This document shows, piece after piece, positions 34,841 through 45,800 of a stretch of DNA of 64,000 nucleotides (position 1 is its first letter; each line of letters starts with the position of its first letter). Location of the stretch: the NCBI RefSeq assembly GCF_023101765.2, contig NC_064217.1:3596001-3660000 (forward strand). The letters run 5' to 3'. The notes below the pieces were generated by a model. The model was not told the DNA's origin and made no database searches. It saw only the letters and a program-made list of their open reading frames with translations. Source of the stretch: Spodoptera frugiperda. Taxonomy: Eukaryota > Arthropoda > Insecta > Lepidoptera > Noctuidae. Position numbers and translations under genes: made by a program.

Positions 34841-35460
34841 TAAAGACGGTAAGTATCTATCGAACAGTGAAAGGGCTCAACAGTTTGCTGCCTTTTTCGA
34901 GAGACGCGGAGTAAGGGCGTGTCCACATCAGCACGTCACGACGTCGTCAACGTGGAACGGTGCGGTAACGTCCCACGTTACGTTGACGTGACGTAAAAAT
35001 GAACGTCACGACGCAGAAACGTTACACGTCGCCGTGCCTTGTAAAATTCTGGTACCTACATTCTTCACTAACATGCGTCAGTGTCGTTCGAGATATGGAC
35101 CGCACATTGTTTACACAGTACAGTATTCTGATTCTGCTATTGTTAAAAAGTAAAGACATTGAAGTATTGACTGAGCGAGAGTATCCAGCTACGTCGGCTT
35201 ACGACGGCGCCGTCTCACGGCGACAGTGTCGTACCGTGCACTAGAACGGCGCGGCGCGGCAACGTACCACGTTGCCGTACCGTTCCACGTTGACGACGTC
35301 GTGACGTGGAGATGTGGACACGCCCTAATACAGATGTGGATGTTGGGCAGTTTACTGTCAATAATGTACAATTTGCCCTTAATCGCTTAAAAGCCAAGCG
35401 ATTAACGGGTCCTGACGGTATACCAGCTTTTCTTATTAAAAAATTAAATTATGGGGTCAA
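34841..35460 (+). mobile_element. LINE reverse-transcriptase fragment, split by a MITE
   Basis: Two pieces of one plus-strand coding stretch: 34841-34914 (YLSNSERAQQFAAFFERRG) and 35326-35460 (VGQFTVNNVQFALNRLKAKR then TGPDGIPAFLIKKL). The GPDGIPAFLIK block is the start of the RT domain in Jockey-like non-LTR elements. The inserted MITE is listed separately. It begins only a few bases upstream of the hexosaminidase A start codon, so that gene's promoter may lie inside or beyond it. Confidence 0.7.
34915..35325. mobile_element. 411-bp MITE with TAA target duplication (PIF/Harbinger-like)
   Basis: Ends are GGGCGTGTCCACATC and GATGTGGACACGCCC, perfect inverted repeats. TAA sits on both sides (34912-34914 and 35326-35328). 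Further in, the arms stay roughly complementary (GTCACGACGTCGTCAACGTG facing CACGTTGACGACGTCGTGAC). A 3-bp TWA duplication is the PIF/Harbinger habit. It interrupts the LINE reading frame. No transposase. Confidence 0.8.
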
Positions 35461-35461
35461 C

Positions 35462-36250
35462 CATCCCGTTTCTTCTCCTGCTTTTTGAGCCGGAGCCCCG
35501 GTTAACCTGGTAGGTAATCCGCAGCTCCGGAGTCAAACTACCTAGGTTTAAATAACTGACGTCAAAACCATTAAACTAAATACCAAACAATCTAACTAGC
35601 CGGATATCGTCAAACATTACTCTTCTTTGTTATTTGCTGATGACTTCAGCTGAAGAACTTGAAGTTAGAAATAAAATTGATTGCAAGTGCTAACAGAATG
35701 ACATTGGTAGGCGAGTTGAATGGAGTCAGAAAACCAGCTTTATTTCAACGTATCGAAATGCTTATTGATAAGTTTTACTCATGCCTTTTACCCCTGCTTC
35801 ATAGGTCTTGCACCTACATGGTACTTTTGAGGGGGGAAAAACAAACATCCAATTCGTTTTCCCGCCTTGGGTGAGGCGAGAGAGTGTCAGACTGTTATTG
35901 ACTAATAAACGCCCTGTTCCTACTTCTGCTCTTCGAATCGGAGCCTTGGCAACCTTGGCCTGGTATCGGGCATCAGCCCTACTGGGCCCCATCTGTACCT
36001 ACATGGTTAAAGATACACCATTGTCACTAGTTACCATCGCCTAGTTTACGAGTTTACACTCAAGTTACACATAGGGAATTAGAATTTGTTAGAAGGCTTA
36101 CACTGGCTTACAGAAATTTAGGATTTTTATTGAGACAAACGCGAGATTTCATAAATACATCTGCAATTTCACTATTATGTCTTATTGAATGACAGTGCCA
36201 TAGAACATACTATACTCTGGACAGTCCAATCCAGAGCTAATTTCCCCTAT
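35462..36250 (+). repeat. Mixed TE debris: moth repeats and RT fragments
   Basis: 35462-35560 and 35825-36000 are copies of the GGCATCAGCCCTACT repeat; the second is the fullest here, with CGCCTTGGGTGAGGCGAGAG. Between and after them are broken RT pieces: 35610-35650 reads HYSSLLFADDF (the RT palm motif) and 36100-36180 reads GFLLRQTRDFINTSAISLLC. All have stops or frameshifts. Confidence 0.55.
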
Positions 36251-36349
36251 ACTTATATTATACTCTTTGGAGCTAATGTTTCTAATCGTATAAGAGCTGG
36301 CAACGTTTTTGAGAGAGCATTTCAAGAAGGCCAGTTTTTTGATATAGTA

Positions 36350-38517
36350 GGGGCAACTACCCAAACGCTAGCACTGCACCAAATTATCAGCACTCTGAAT
36401 AAATCGACCAATTCTAAGGTTTTCACTTACTTATTTGGGTTTCTATACTTATAAATAAATAAATGCATGTTTTCGGAATCCTGCTATTGGGAAAATCATA
36501 CTTTGAGACCTCAAATTGGTGGAAATTATGTAAACAAACATTTGTGTCTTGCAGTTTCTTCTGTTTTTGCCTGTTTATTGTGATCGCGCGTAAGTTCATG
36601 CGTTTACATTTTATGTTATATCGTATATTTTACAAATGTAATATTGAAACTAATGATTTATCTGATATTTGAGATAATTTTTGATGATAATCTGAAGAGT
36701 AGAATTTAAGGTTCTGGTGATTAATTGGTCAAATACGTAGTGCTGATAAATGGATCGAATATTTTGTAAATTCTAAATTATCAGCACTGGTGATGATAAA
36801 TGGAAAAAAGTACATAAATACTAATTTAATATTTTTTAATGTAAATTATGTTTATTTTATGCAAAGAATTAATTTTGTTTTGTAAAAGTAGTTTATACCA
36901 TCAAAATCCAAATGTTAGCATGGTGCTGATATTTGGATCAAGAGCATGCTGATAAATTGGTTTCCCTAGAATTTCATCATCTCTTCTTATTTCTTTTTAT
37001 TTATTTTTTCTCTTCTCATTTTTTGTTTTATTACCAGTAATATTAGTAAAAGATTTTGTAGATGGTATGCAAGCTACGACAACTTCTATAACAAATAAAC
37101 AATGTTATAATAATACTGGAGATTGTCTTAGTAGTGCGCAATTGGTATGTCTTGATAGTCAACAATATTTACTAACACCAGTAAAATTACAGGACATTTT
37201 AATTACTGAAAAAACATCTGAACGAAAAGGTGTTAAAAATAGATTGACTTGGCCATAGTACGTAATCGTGCAATAGACCATCGTAATTCGTTGTCATGAA
37301 ATAGACTAAACAATTTAATACGAGAAATGTCAACAAAAAAAGTAAGTACTTGTGTTTTCATGCGATGGCCAAGTCAATCTATTTTATTTAAAACGTAAAA
37401 TTAATATAATATTGATATGATAACAATTTACATTATAACTTAAGACAGAAGGTCTCTTAAGTAGGGGCTAAATAAAATAACCGACTTGGTATTACATGGA
37501 TCTCACATTTTTTTACGGTACATATCTGATGAGGTGCGCGACTTGGATTTTTTTACAGAATGTTTTTGATGGTATCTCACTTCTTTTTGTAGATTTAATT
37601 ATTCCATTAAACAATAAAATGTAACTGCATCAATAACTTTGTAATCTCATACATTTATATGGGTTTACAAAGTTATTGGTGTGATGAAATTGTAACTGTA
37701 TCAATAACTTTGTAACCCCATAATTTTTTATAGGATTACAAAGTTATTGATGCAGTTGATGTAATTAAATAACTGGATTTGCAAAATATTTGATTTTTCC
37801 CTTGATGTAGGTATTGTAGGTACTAAATACTGATTTTAAGCAAAAATTTTAAGCTTCAATGTCTGTTAAAAGTGCCTTTATACTTTTGATAATTAATCTG
37901 TCAGTCAGTGACAAAATTTCGAAACTTTGACGTGTAATAATTCTTAAAGTAATGGTTAAAATTAAATGAAAAATTCAAATATACCATGTTTGTACAATGC
38001 CTGCATAGTATCTGAAAATTCAGGCTTCTTGTTTTATTCACAACGAAGTTATAGGCGGTCGAAATTGGCCTGAATGGCTTCGAGAAAAGGATGGTACGGC
38101 CGTGACGCTTTTTTTTGCTCGACTTATACAGATAAAAGTATTATTAGATTATAAGTAATTGTTTTGTTAACTACTTACTAACTATATAAAAAATAAATAA
38201 AAACAGATTTTAATAACGTAACTAATATTTTTAATGCAATTTGTAACAGTGATAGTTAGGTGCTGATAATTGGATTGCTCTGTGCTAGTAATTGGTGGCG
38301 ATGGTGCCAGTAAATGGTGACAGACCCATTTTTTATTCTTACTTGTCTAAATAATCTTGGATAGAGGTTAATCATGTTTTTCTTTTATTATCGTCTTCCT
38401 TATTAAATATTATAACTATAAAATTTGCCTTAACGGGTGAAAGCCTTTTTTTCACAATAATAAATTGGCTTAAATTAGGACTAACTCTTAAAGTGCTGAT
38501 AATTGGGTAGTTTACCC
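36350..38517. mobile_element. 2.2-kb TA-flanked element with GTGCTGATAAATGG motif array
   Basis: Left end TA-GGGGCAACTACCCA, right end (reversed) TA-GGGTAAACTACCCA. The copy of the host sequence at 39540-39600 has a single TA at the same point, so the insertion boundaries and TA duplication are supported by an empty site. About ten copies of GTGCTGATAAATGG-like words, in both orientations, lie near the two ends (36370-36960 and 38255-38505). A short ORF (37067-37258) might be a transposase remnant, but I cannot assign it. Tandem palindromes lie at 37622-37757. Confidence 0.75.
37622..37757. repeat. Two tandem palindromes
   Basis: The word TCAATAACTTTGTAA and its reverse complement TTACAAAGTTATTGA (with slight variants) form two adjacent hairpins of about 60 bp each: 37622-37684 and 37694-37757. 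Each has a 20-25 bp stem. Confidence 0.7.
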
Positions 38518-39640
38518 TATGTGTCTCACTCTCCCAGACATCATACGGGCTATCTGGCAGGCGGTAGTGGTTGCGTTCATCAGTGCGCATCGCATTTGTA
38601 CAGGTAAAATTTCAACTTTTCAAACCATTTTCATTATATTTCCGAAACTGTTGGGCTAACATAGTTGAAACTTTGTAGGTTGATGTGTTTCGGTAATTGC
38701 TATTCGAATTTTGAATAAAAAATAATAAATTTAATAATTTAAGGGGGCCACTCCATACATGGAACTGAATCACAAAAATATTTTTTTCAGCTTACAATAC
38801 CGTGATTGGTGTCTATGGATAGGTCTTTAAAAAAGATGTTAAGGTTCCTAAAGCCGTTTTTCGTCAAAATCAATCGTTTGAAAGTTAGACGCTTCCAAAG
38901 TGGAAAAATGAGTGTCCCCCCCCTCTAACTTTTAAAATAAGAGAGTGAGGAAATTTAAAAAAATATATGCTATACATTTCAATAAAATGTTTCAACTAAA
39001 ATTGGTTTGAACGAGATATCATTATTAGTTTTTAAGAAATTCATTTTCAAAAACCGCTAATGTAGAACCAAGTTATTTTATAACTTTTTTATTTTGCCAT
39101 CTACTTGGTGCAACCGCCCAAATGCGTAAGGGGAACCCTTACGCATTTAATCCTTTTCTCTGTAATTCCTTCGACAAATATTTCTAGACCAAGCGAAATG
39201 ATACTACATCATTTTTCAGTTTTTGATCGGTCTGGCTGAAGGTTAACAATCGAATTACTGCTTGGCAAATTAATTTTGGGTTTTTTCTTACTTAAATAAC
39301 ATCATACAAAAATTTCAGCCATATTAAGGAAATCATAAAAAAAAACAGAATTGGCGCTTGGCATAGCTTAAACAACAATAAAAATGCCTGGCAATAATAG
39401 ATTCATGCTATATAAGTTCAATAAACATAATAATAATAAAAAATAACTTCTTAAAATGGTTTGAAAAGTTGAAATTTTACCTGTACAAATGCGATGCGCA
39501 CTGATGAACGCAACCACTACCGCCTGCCAGATAGCCCGTATGATGTCTGGGAGAGTGAGAGACATACTATATCTAAAAACTGGCTTTCTTGAAATGCTTG
39601 TTTTTTCGACGTTGCTAGCTCTCGTACCATAATATTATAT

Positions 39641-40118
39641 TGCCATTAGTCATCAATTCATTAGGCATAATGCCAGTGGTATTGATTTTAAATAAACTGA
39701 GTAATATACAAGGAAGGAAAATACTGAGTATTTTACTTCTAAGAAAATATCTACATATTTTATTCGGTTCAATAATTTAATTCCAACTCGCCATTTTTCA
39801 TACTAAGTAGCTTCCAATCCATGAATTTGTTATTCACCCCACAAAAAAGTAAATTAGGTACCCACTCCTTAAGGATTAAAAAATAAAATACGAATATAAA
39901 ATTTAAAGATCGATTTAATAAAACAAACTGCTATACATTTATCGGCTTATAAGAACCTAGAAGGTATCTAAGTATTGTTAATATAGATACATAATACATA
40001 GATAAAAACAGAATACTTTATAGTAGGTTTTTTTTGAGGGTACTTTATTGTAGGTACCTAGGAAATTAATACCAAAAATATAGGCATCTTATATGTATTT
40101 TTATATAGTGTAAACTAA
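39641..40118. other. Spacer, with the poly(A) signal of the hexosaminidase 3' cassette
   Basis: A+T-rich DNA without coding signal. On the minus strand AATAAA occurs about 80 bp past the stop at 40119 (CCTACAATAAAGTACC, near 40040). It would serve the two-exon cassette listed next. Confidence 0.45.
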
Positions 40119-41248
40119 TTACATTGCTCCAACACAGAATCCTGGCCCATTGGGTGGCTGTGCGTGTATGCCGCGTCGGTTCATGCGGCAGGCGTGTTCC
40201 TCTAGACGGCGCTGCACTGACGACACTGCCTTTGGACTGCTCTTGTTGTATCGTGGTGCTTCCGCGCTCCACAGTTTCTCAGCTACTGCGCTAGCACGGG
40301 GCCATACCCTAGAAAAAAATGGACGATGAAGTGCCCCGTGTATAGCAATAATAGGGGCGTTTTTGGAGCTCGAAACATAAATTGGTGTGATTGGGTGTTT
40401 GTTATATTTAATTCTAGCAGGCATGGTCTTTACGTTAATGTTTGTGCAAGTAGGTATGACTACCACTAGATAACAGAAATTGGGTAGTTTCTTAGGTCAA
40501 AAAAAATATTATGACTTTTCAATACCTACAATAGAATGTCCCAAAATAATCGTACTTTCATTAATTAATTTGACGATATACTTATTTTCAGATTTATTCT
40601 AGCTAATTTTTTTTTATGTGATGACGTCATAAGTTGCGATCTCGTACAAAATTCATAGAAAAGTATTATTTTTGACATCGATAAAAGTACAAAAGTATTG
40701 AATTTGACTAGTTGGAAACTGCCATAATGTCGTCGGTCGATTCTTTCTTTCCTTTTCTTTCCCGGAATGAAAGAGATACGTGGGCAGTTTTATACACGTC
40801 TATGCATAGGCACAGATTATCATACAGCCTACACCTACAGGTACAAAAAAAAGACATATTACAGAGAGGGAGAAAAGAAAATACATTTACACGATGCGGT
40901 TGTATCGCGAACAGAAGTTTATTCACTCCACAGCCCACAGCATCCTATTAAAAAAAGGTTTTATCGCAATTTTAAAGTGGATTGCGAAACTGCCTTTACA
41001 TATAATTTATCGGCCTGTTAAATTAGAAACGCATGCACGCACCTGCTTATCAAGTTTCTGTCGTCAACTGCTTCGCCCCACATGCAGGCTTCTCCACCCA
41101 GTATCTTGTTCAAGTCCAGTTCCTTATAATGTTTTGGGATCAACTGCCGTGGGTCCACTGCGTAGAACCCTTCCCAGTCTCCTCCATTAGCCAAATAGTC
41201 CAAGTACCACGATGCTGAATAGATAACTTTGTGATTGGCTTGCAATAC
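40119..41248 (-). CDS. Hexosaminidase 3' cassette: two intact terminal exons without a 5' gene
   Basis: Exons 41043-41248 and 40119-40308 encode 132 residues equivalent to the last two exons of genes A and B: VIYSASWYLDYLANGGDWEG, ILGGEACMWGEAVDDRNLIS, then VWPRASAVAEKLWSA and MNRRGIHAQPPNGP. Acceptor (TTTCTCACAG), internal donor and acceptor, phases and stop are all intact. The sequence differs clearly from A and B, which resemble each other more. No matching upstream exons exist between 41249 and 42837. It lies directly downstream of gene B on the same strand. It is either an alternative 3' end for gene B (phase 0 joins work) or the open remnant of a third gene. Confidence 0.75.
40560..40725. 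repeat. Lepidopteran repeat, reversed relative of 21935-22180
   Basis: GTGATGACGTCATAAGTTGC, ATTTTTGACATCGATAAAAG and GAATTTGACTAGTTGGAAAC match the ACGTCATCAG-type repeat in ATRX intron 24 read the other way. It lies in the intron of the two-exon hexosaminidase cassette. Confidence 0.4.
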
Positions 41249-41317
41249 CTGTGAGAAATATTCGATTGAAATTAGTATGTAGGTACATGTATAACTTTGA
41301 TACCATGGAACATAGTA

Positions 41318-42325
41318 GGGCAAGTGACCCGGTTGTGGCCACCGACCCCTTTGTGGCCATTTGGACCTTCAAATATTTATAACTAAGGCATGGACAAATA
41401 AATTACTCTGTGATGTACAGTATTTAAAATATTGAATATTGGAGACACTGATACCGTTGGCAGCTTTGATGTGTCAAACTTCACTTCGATGCAATAAGTC
41501 ATTCTTTTTAGTTGAGGGTGAAATTGTTAAGATCTTAACAAAAAGGGTAAGGCGAGCGGGTGAGGATTTGGTTTTTATTTTTTAAATCTTTGCTTATTGT
41601 TTGGATGTTTATGTTAATACTACATGAAGAATATATTGTCTAAGTGAAACTAAAGTTATTTTGTCGCCATATGTTTCTGAAGTGCGGTTATTAGAAGGTG
41701 GCCACTAATGGAGACAAAATTATGAATTTCTCCATCTTTGGCCACATGGCTGGCCAAAACTAATGTACACAGACACCCGACTTCTTCCCCTTTATTTTAT
41801 CGTGGCTTTTTTTCCTTGGCTTTACATATCAACAAATACATATTTTTCATTTTCAGAGATGCAATAAATTGCCTTCACACAAAGGGGAGGTCAGTTTACT
41901 TTGCAGCTTTTACCAACGTCATATAAATGTTGATCTCTTTATTTGTAAGTTAAATTCAAGTGAAGTAATAATATTTAATATTTTCCAAACTAAATAAAAA
42001 CCATTGTTTGTAAAATGTCCAATTTAATTAATAAATTTTGATTACTTTTATTGTATTTTTTGATGGCCAGAACTGGCACACGACCGTGGCCAGAAATGGC
42101 GCGAATCTGGCCAAAAATGGCACAAACTCCCTTTATTTTATCTTTTTTATACAGTTATTTTTCTATTGGACGTTTTTTAAAAAAAGGGTTTTCTTAGGCA
42201 AGGTTAATACATGTTAAATGACTTTTTACAAGAAATATGTTCGTGATAACAAAAACAACAAGTTAAGAAAGCATCAAAGTCGACAAAATTCTTAAAGTGG
42301 CCACAACCGGGTCACTCACGATACC
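41318..42325. mobile_element. 1.0-kb TA-flanked element with GTGGCCAAAAATGG motif array
   Basis: Left end TA-GGGCAAGTGACCCGG, right end (reversed) TA-GGTATCGTGAGTGACCCGG. They share the perfect 20-bp inverted repeat AGTGACCCGGTTGTGGCCAC (41323-41342 and 42296-42315). At least eight TGGCCA words, many followed by AAATGG, lie inside at about 41334-41365, 41698-41760 and 42063-42122. No transposase ORF. The ends match the pattern of the element at 36350-38517. It lies between the hexosaminidase cassette and gene B. Confidence 0.75.
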
Positions 42326-42837
42326 TACCACAGTGTTCGAAGTAGGTATATAAACTAAAGAGTAGAATAAGTAAATAATAGAACTGTATTAGTTTCGTGG
42401 TATAAACAACAGCGTATCAACCTTAATCCCTTTTCTGGGATTTTGATGTTGAACACGGAAAGACAACAACACACTAATTAAAAAGGTATGCAAGAAGCAA
42501 TACTCACACGACACAATATTTACATATGTACATATTAATAATACAGAATACATAGTAACATATCTAGGTAGAATTACAGTTAGAATTAAGGCAAATACAA
42601 TACAATACAATTTTAAAACATTATATCAGATACCAAGATGCGACGTACCATATATTTTTGAACCTTTTTATTAATTTTATCTATAAATTAAAACAGACAG
42701 CATTAGGAATTTTAGGAAAGATAGGTACAGTTAGCAACAAGAATTAAAATACACTAAACCATTATAATAAACTTTAATTCTAAATGCATAATTTTATGAA
42801 ATAAAAATCATCTTAAACCAATAATGTTTATCAAACG
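42326..42837. other. Spacer downstream of hexosaminidase gene B
   Basis: A+T-rich DNA without a recognisable gene. It should include the 3'UTR of gene B (minus strand); no canonical AATAAA is visible close to the stop. Confidence 0.35.
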
Positions 42838-45800
42838 TTATATTTCGCAAGCACCCGGGCCGTTGGGTGGTTGGGCGCGGACGCCGCGGCGGTTCATCCT
42901 GCAAGCATGCTCCTCTAGACGGTTGGCGATCAGATCTCCGTAATAGAAGATGTATCGAGGATTTAAAGCGGACCACAGAACTTCTGCTGCAGCGCTGGCG
43001 CGAGGCCACACCCTAAAATCAATTAAAGCTTTGCAATGCACAATGCAGATGCACATACACTTTATACTTTTAGCAATAAAAGCGAGTGACTTCAAAATGT
43101 TGTATCAATCGTGGGTTACAACATCATCATCATCATCAGCCGAGAGACGTCCACTGTTGAACAAAGGCCTCCCCCTTAGTCCTTCACGTAGAACGACAAG
43201 CCGCCACCTGCATCCACTGGCTCCCTGCGACTCTGACGATATCGTCGGTCCACCTAGTGGTTTGCCCACGCACGTTACGTCTTCTGGTCCGCGGTGACCA
43301 CTTGATCACCTTCCTGGCCCAGCGGCCATCAGTACTCCGAGCGACGTGGCCTGACCATTGCCACTTCAGCCTGCATAAGTATGTTGAGAGCTATGTCTCT
43401 AACTCTTTGTTTTTTCGTAAATTTCCATATTTCGGATTTTGTCGCGTAAAGAAACTCCGAGCTCCATTGCTCTGGGCGACTCTGAGTCTCCCTAAAAGGT
43501 GGGTAACAACAAATTCTGCAAATTGTATACCTACATAATACATAGTTACAAAATATATTGGTGAACAATATTTCAGCCATTTAATTAAGCATTTTACGCA
43601 TGCTTTTATCATGCACAAGCAAGCATACTGCAAGGGAAGCTGTAAAATATTTAATGCAGCGTTTTAATGTTATGATAATTATTATTAACACGTGTTGCGA
43701 AGGTCATTGCGTATAACACCGTTACCTCACTCACCTAGCAATGAAGTTGGTGTCATCGACTACTTCGCCCCACATACAAGCTTCGCCGCCAACAATGTCT
43801 TCTAGATTCAATAGTTTGGTAAACATTATAAAGCGCCGTGGATCGGGAATGTAGAACTGTTTCCAATCTCCGCCATTATGGAGTTGGTCTAGGTACCAGG
43901 ACGAGGAGTAAATGACTTTGTGACGTTTGGACAGGATCTGAGTAATTAATGTCAATTAATAATACTAAGTGCAGAATTTTTTCGCTTATAAAATATGTCT
44001 ATAACGTCGACCCATCAAATGTATACAATAAAAAAAAATCGTGCGTGGCTGTCGAAATTAAAGTCACTAAGTTCAGTTTTCGTTGAGACATACCTAAATT
44101 ATTACTAAGATGATGGAGTAGTGAACGTTGAGGTAAAACTCAGGTAACGAAAAGTTAGAGAAGCGCAAGGACTCTAGAAGAATGTCTTTAGGCTTAACTA
44201 ACTTCACGCCCCCTGAAGTTTTCGCATGGTCCATTGTCATGTAACCACGATGATGTAAAATACTGCTGCGAAATAAGTACTGAAATTGATTTATAGTTTC
44301 TTGGTTCAAAAGACTAAAAGAAAGAATGAGTAACATAAGTAGTTATGTAAACCAACTTACTGAAATCATATCCTTCGGGCCAATAGTTTTCCACACTTGT
44401 ACGATGGCATCACTGGGTAACGTCACATTGTTAAAAAAGACCTCCTGAAATGTTTAAGGAGAATTCTCGTAACATATGAATCAAAAGACAGATATAGTTC
44501 ATGTTGCAGGTATATTGGAGTTAGACGTACCTGCCAGACTATGGGCTTAGATTTCTGGTCCAACAAAGGAAGGACCTTAGTCATGAAGTACGCGTGCAGT
44601 TCACTGGTGCGAGTCATGTTATGGGCGTCCATGAACTTGCATATTTGTGGGTTTGATCTCCTGGAAAGAAAACGGCAGTGACTTGGAATAAGCGCAGGAA
44701 GAAAAAGCTTTAAGTCATGAAACATAAAGTCGACAGTCGAACGTTGCGGTCGCAGCGACACGCTTGCAATACAACATCGTCGTGATTGTGTGAAGAACCT
44801 AAATTAAGAAGTTATTGCAAAAATATCACTTTTTTATGGTTTGGGGCGGCAATCGAGTAGACTGTACCTAATGGCACGGAGCATATTTGTATGTTGTATG
44901 ACCCATTAATATAGAAAGTTAAACTTATACATAATATGATTAGTGTTTATGCTATGTTAACAATTAATAAAATCTTACCAGCAGTTCAAAGCGACTTCAT
45001 CACCTCCAAGATGGAAGTATTTGTCGGGGAATAGCTCCTGCACTTCATGGAACAGCTCGCCTATTAGTTTGTACGTGATGTTCTTGGTTGGGTCCATGGG
45101 CCCCAAGCCTACTACTTTACCGGACTTGTAGCATTCTGTGAGAATTCCAGGGTATGCGACGCCCCATGACCTCGTGTGTCCTGGTAACAGGCAATTACAT
45201 AATTTATTATGAAGAGGAATGTTGTGTATGTCCGCCATGTCAGTCGTATAGACATAGACACGTAGGACTGGTAGAGTATTCTTGTGGACCTTTCTATTAA
45301 AATATTTGTCACATCTAACGATACCTAACGTCTGATAATAGCCCATTTCGACATTTGTAGTTTTTGTAAATTGTTCAAAGGTGAGTTTGCATAGCATTAG
45401 GTAAGTACTAGAAGCAGAGCAGGATAATTATAATTTAGTAGAAGTGGTATTCATAACCAAGAGTATCTACTTGACACTTTCCCTGTATCGATTAGTACAT
45501 GCTTATCTAAGGTCATTCTTGAGACGTTATCTCAACGACTCACTGATAAATGTAGTATTGTGTTTACTAGAATGGGACAATCCTCGGTTTACTATTACAT
45601 GTTTACCCATACGACGCGGCGGACAAAACAAACCACGCGGGTAATAATAAATCTAAGTATTTTTATTTATTTCTTCATCACAAAAACAGTGAATGGCGGA
45701 CTTAATGCCTTAAGGCATTCTCTAACAGTCAATAGGGTAGTGCAGAGAAATGAAGCGGATTGATGCGAAGCCAAAACACAGGCACAAGAGAATAAATATA

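Larger units (their letters stand above)
36285..39640. repeat. Inverted-repeat (foldback) structure, left arm split by a younger insertion
   Basis: Right arm 39452-39630 is the reverse complement of a left arm found in two pieces, 36285-36349 and 38518-38631. The inner 114 bp differ at about one position; the outer part is nearer 80% identical. Between the arms, 38632-39451 has no coding signal but holds a 13-bp perfect hairpin (AAATGCGTAAGGG, loop GAA) at 39120-39148. It could be a TIR transposon or an inverted duplication. Confidence 0.7.

Noticed and set aside
41738..41926. 62-codon ORF in the second TA-flanked element as a transposase
   Set aside because: Too short and without any transposase motif; the element looks non-autonomous.
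44975..45397. 140-codon minus-strand ORF taken as one gene
   Set aside because: Its C-terminal half is hexosaminidase B exon 6; the N-terminal half is read-through into the intron before the acceptor at 45181.
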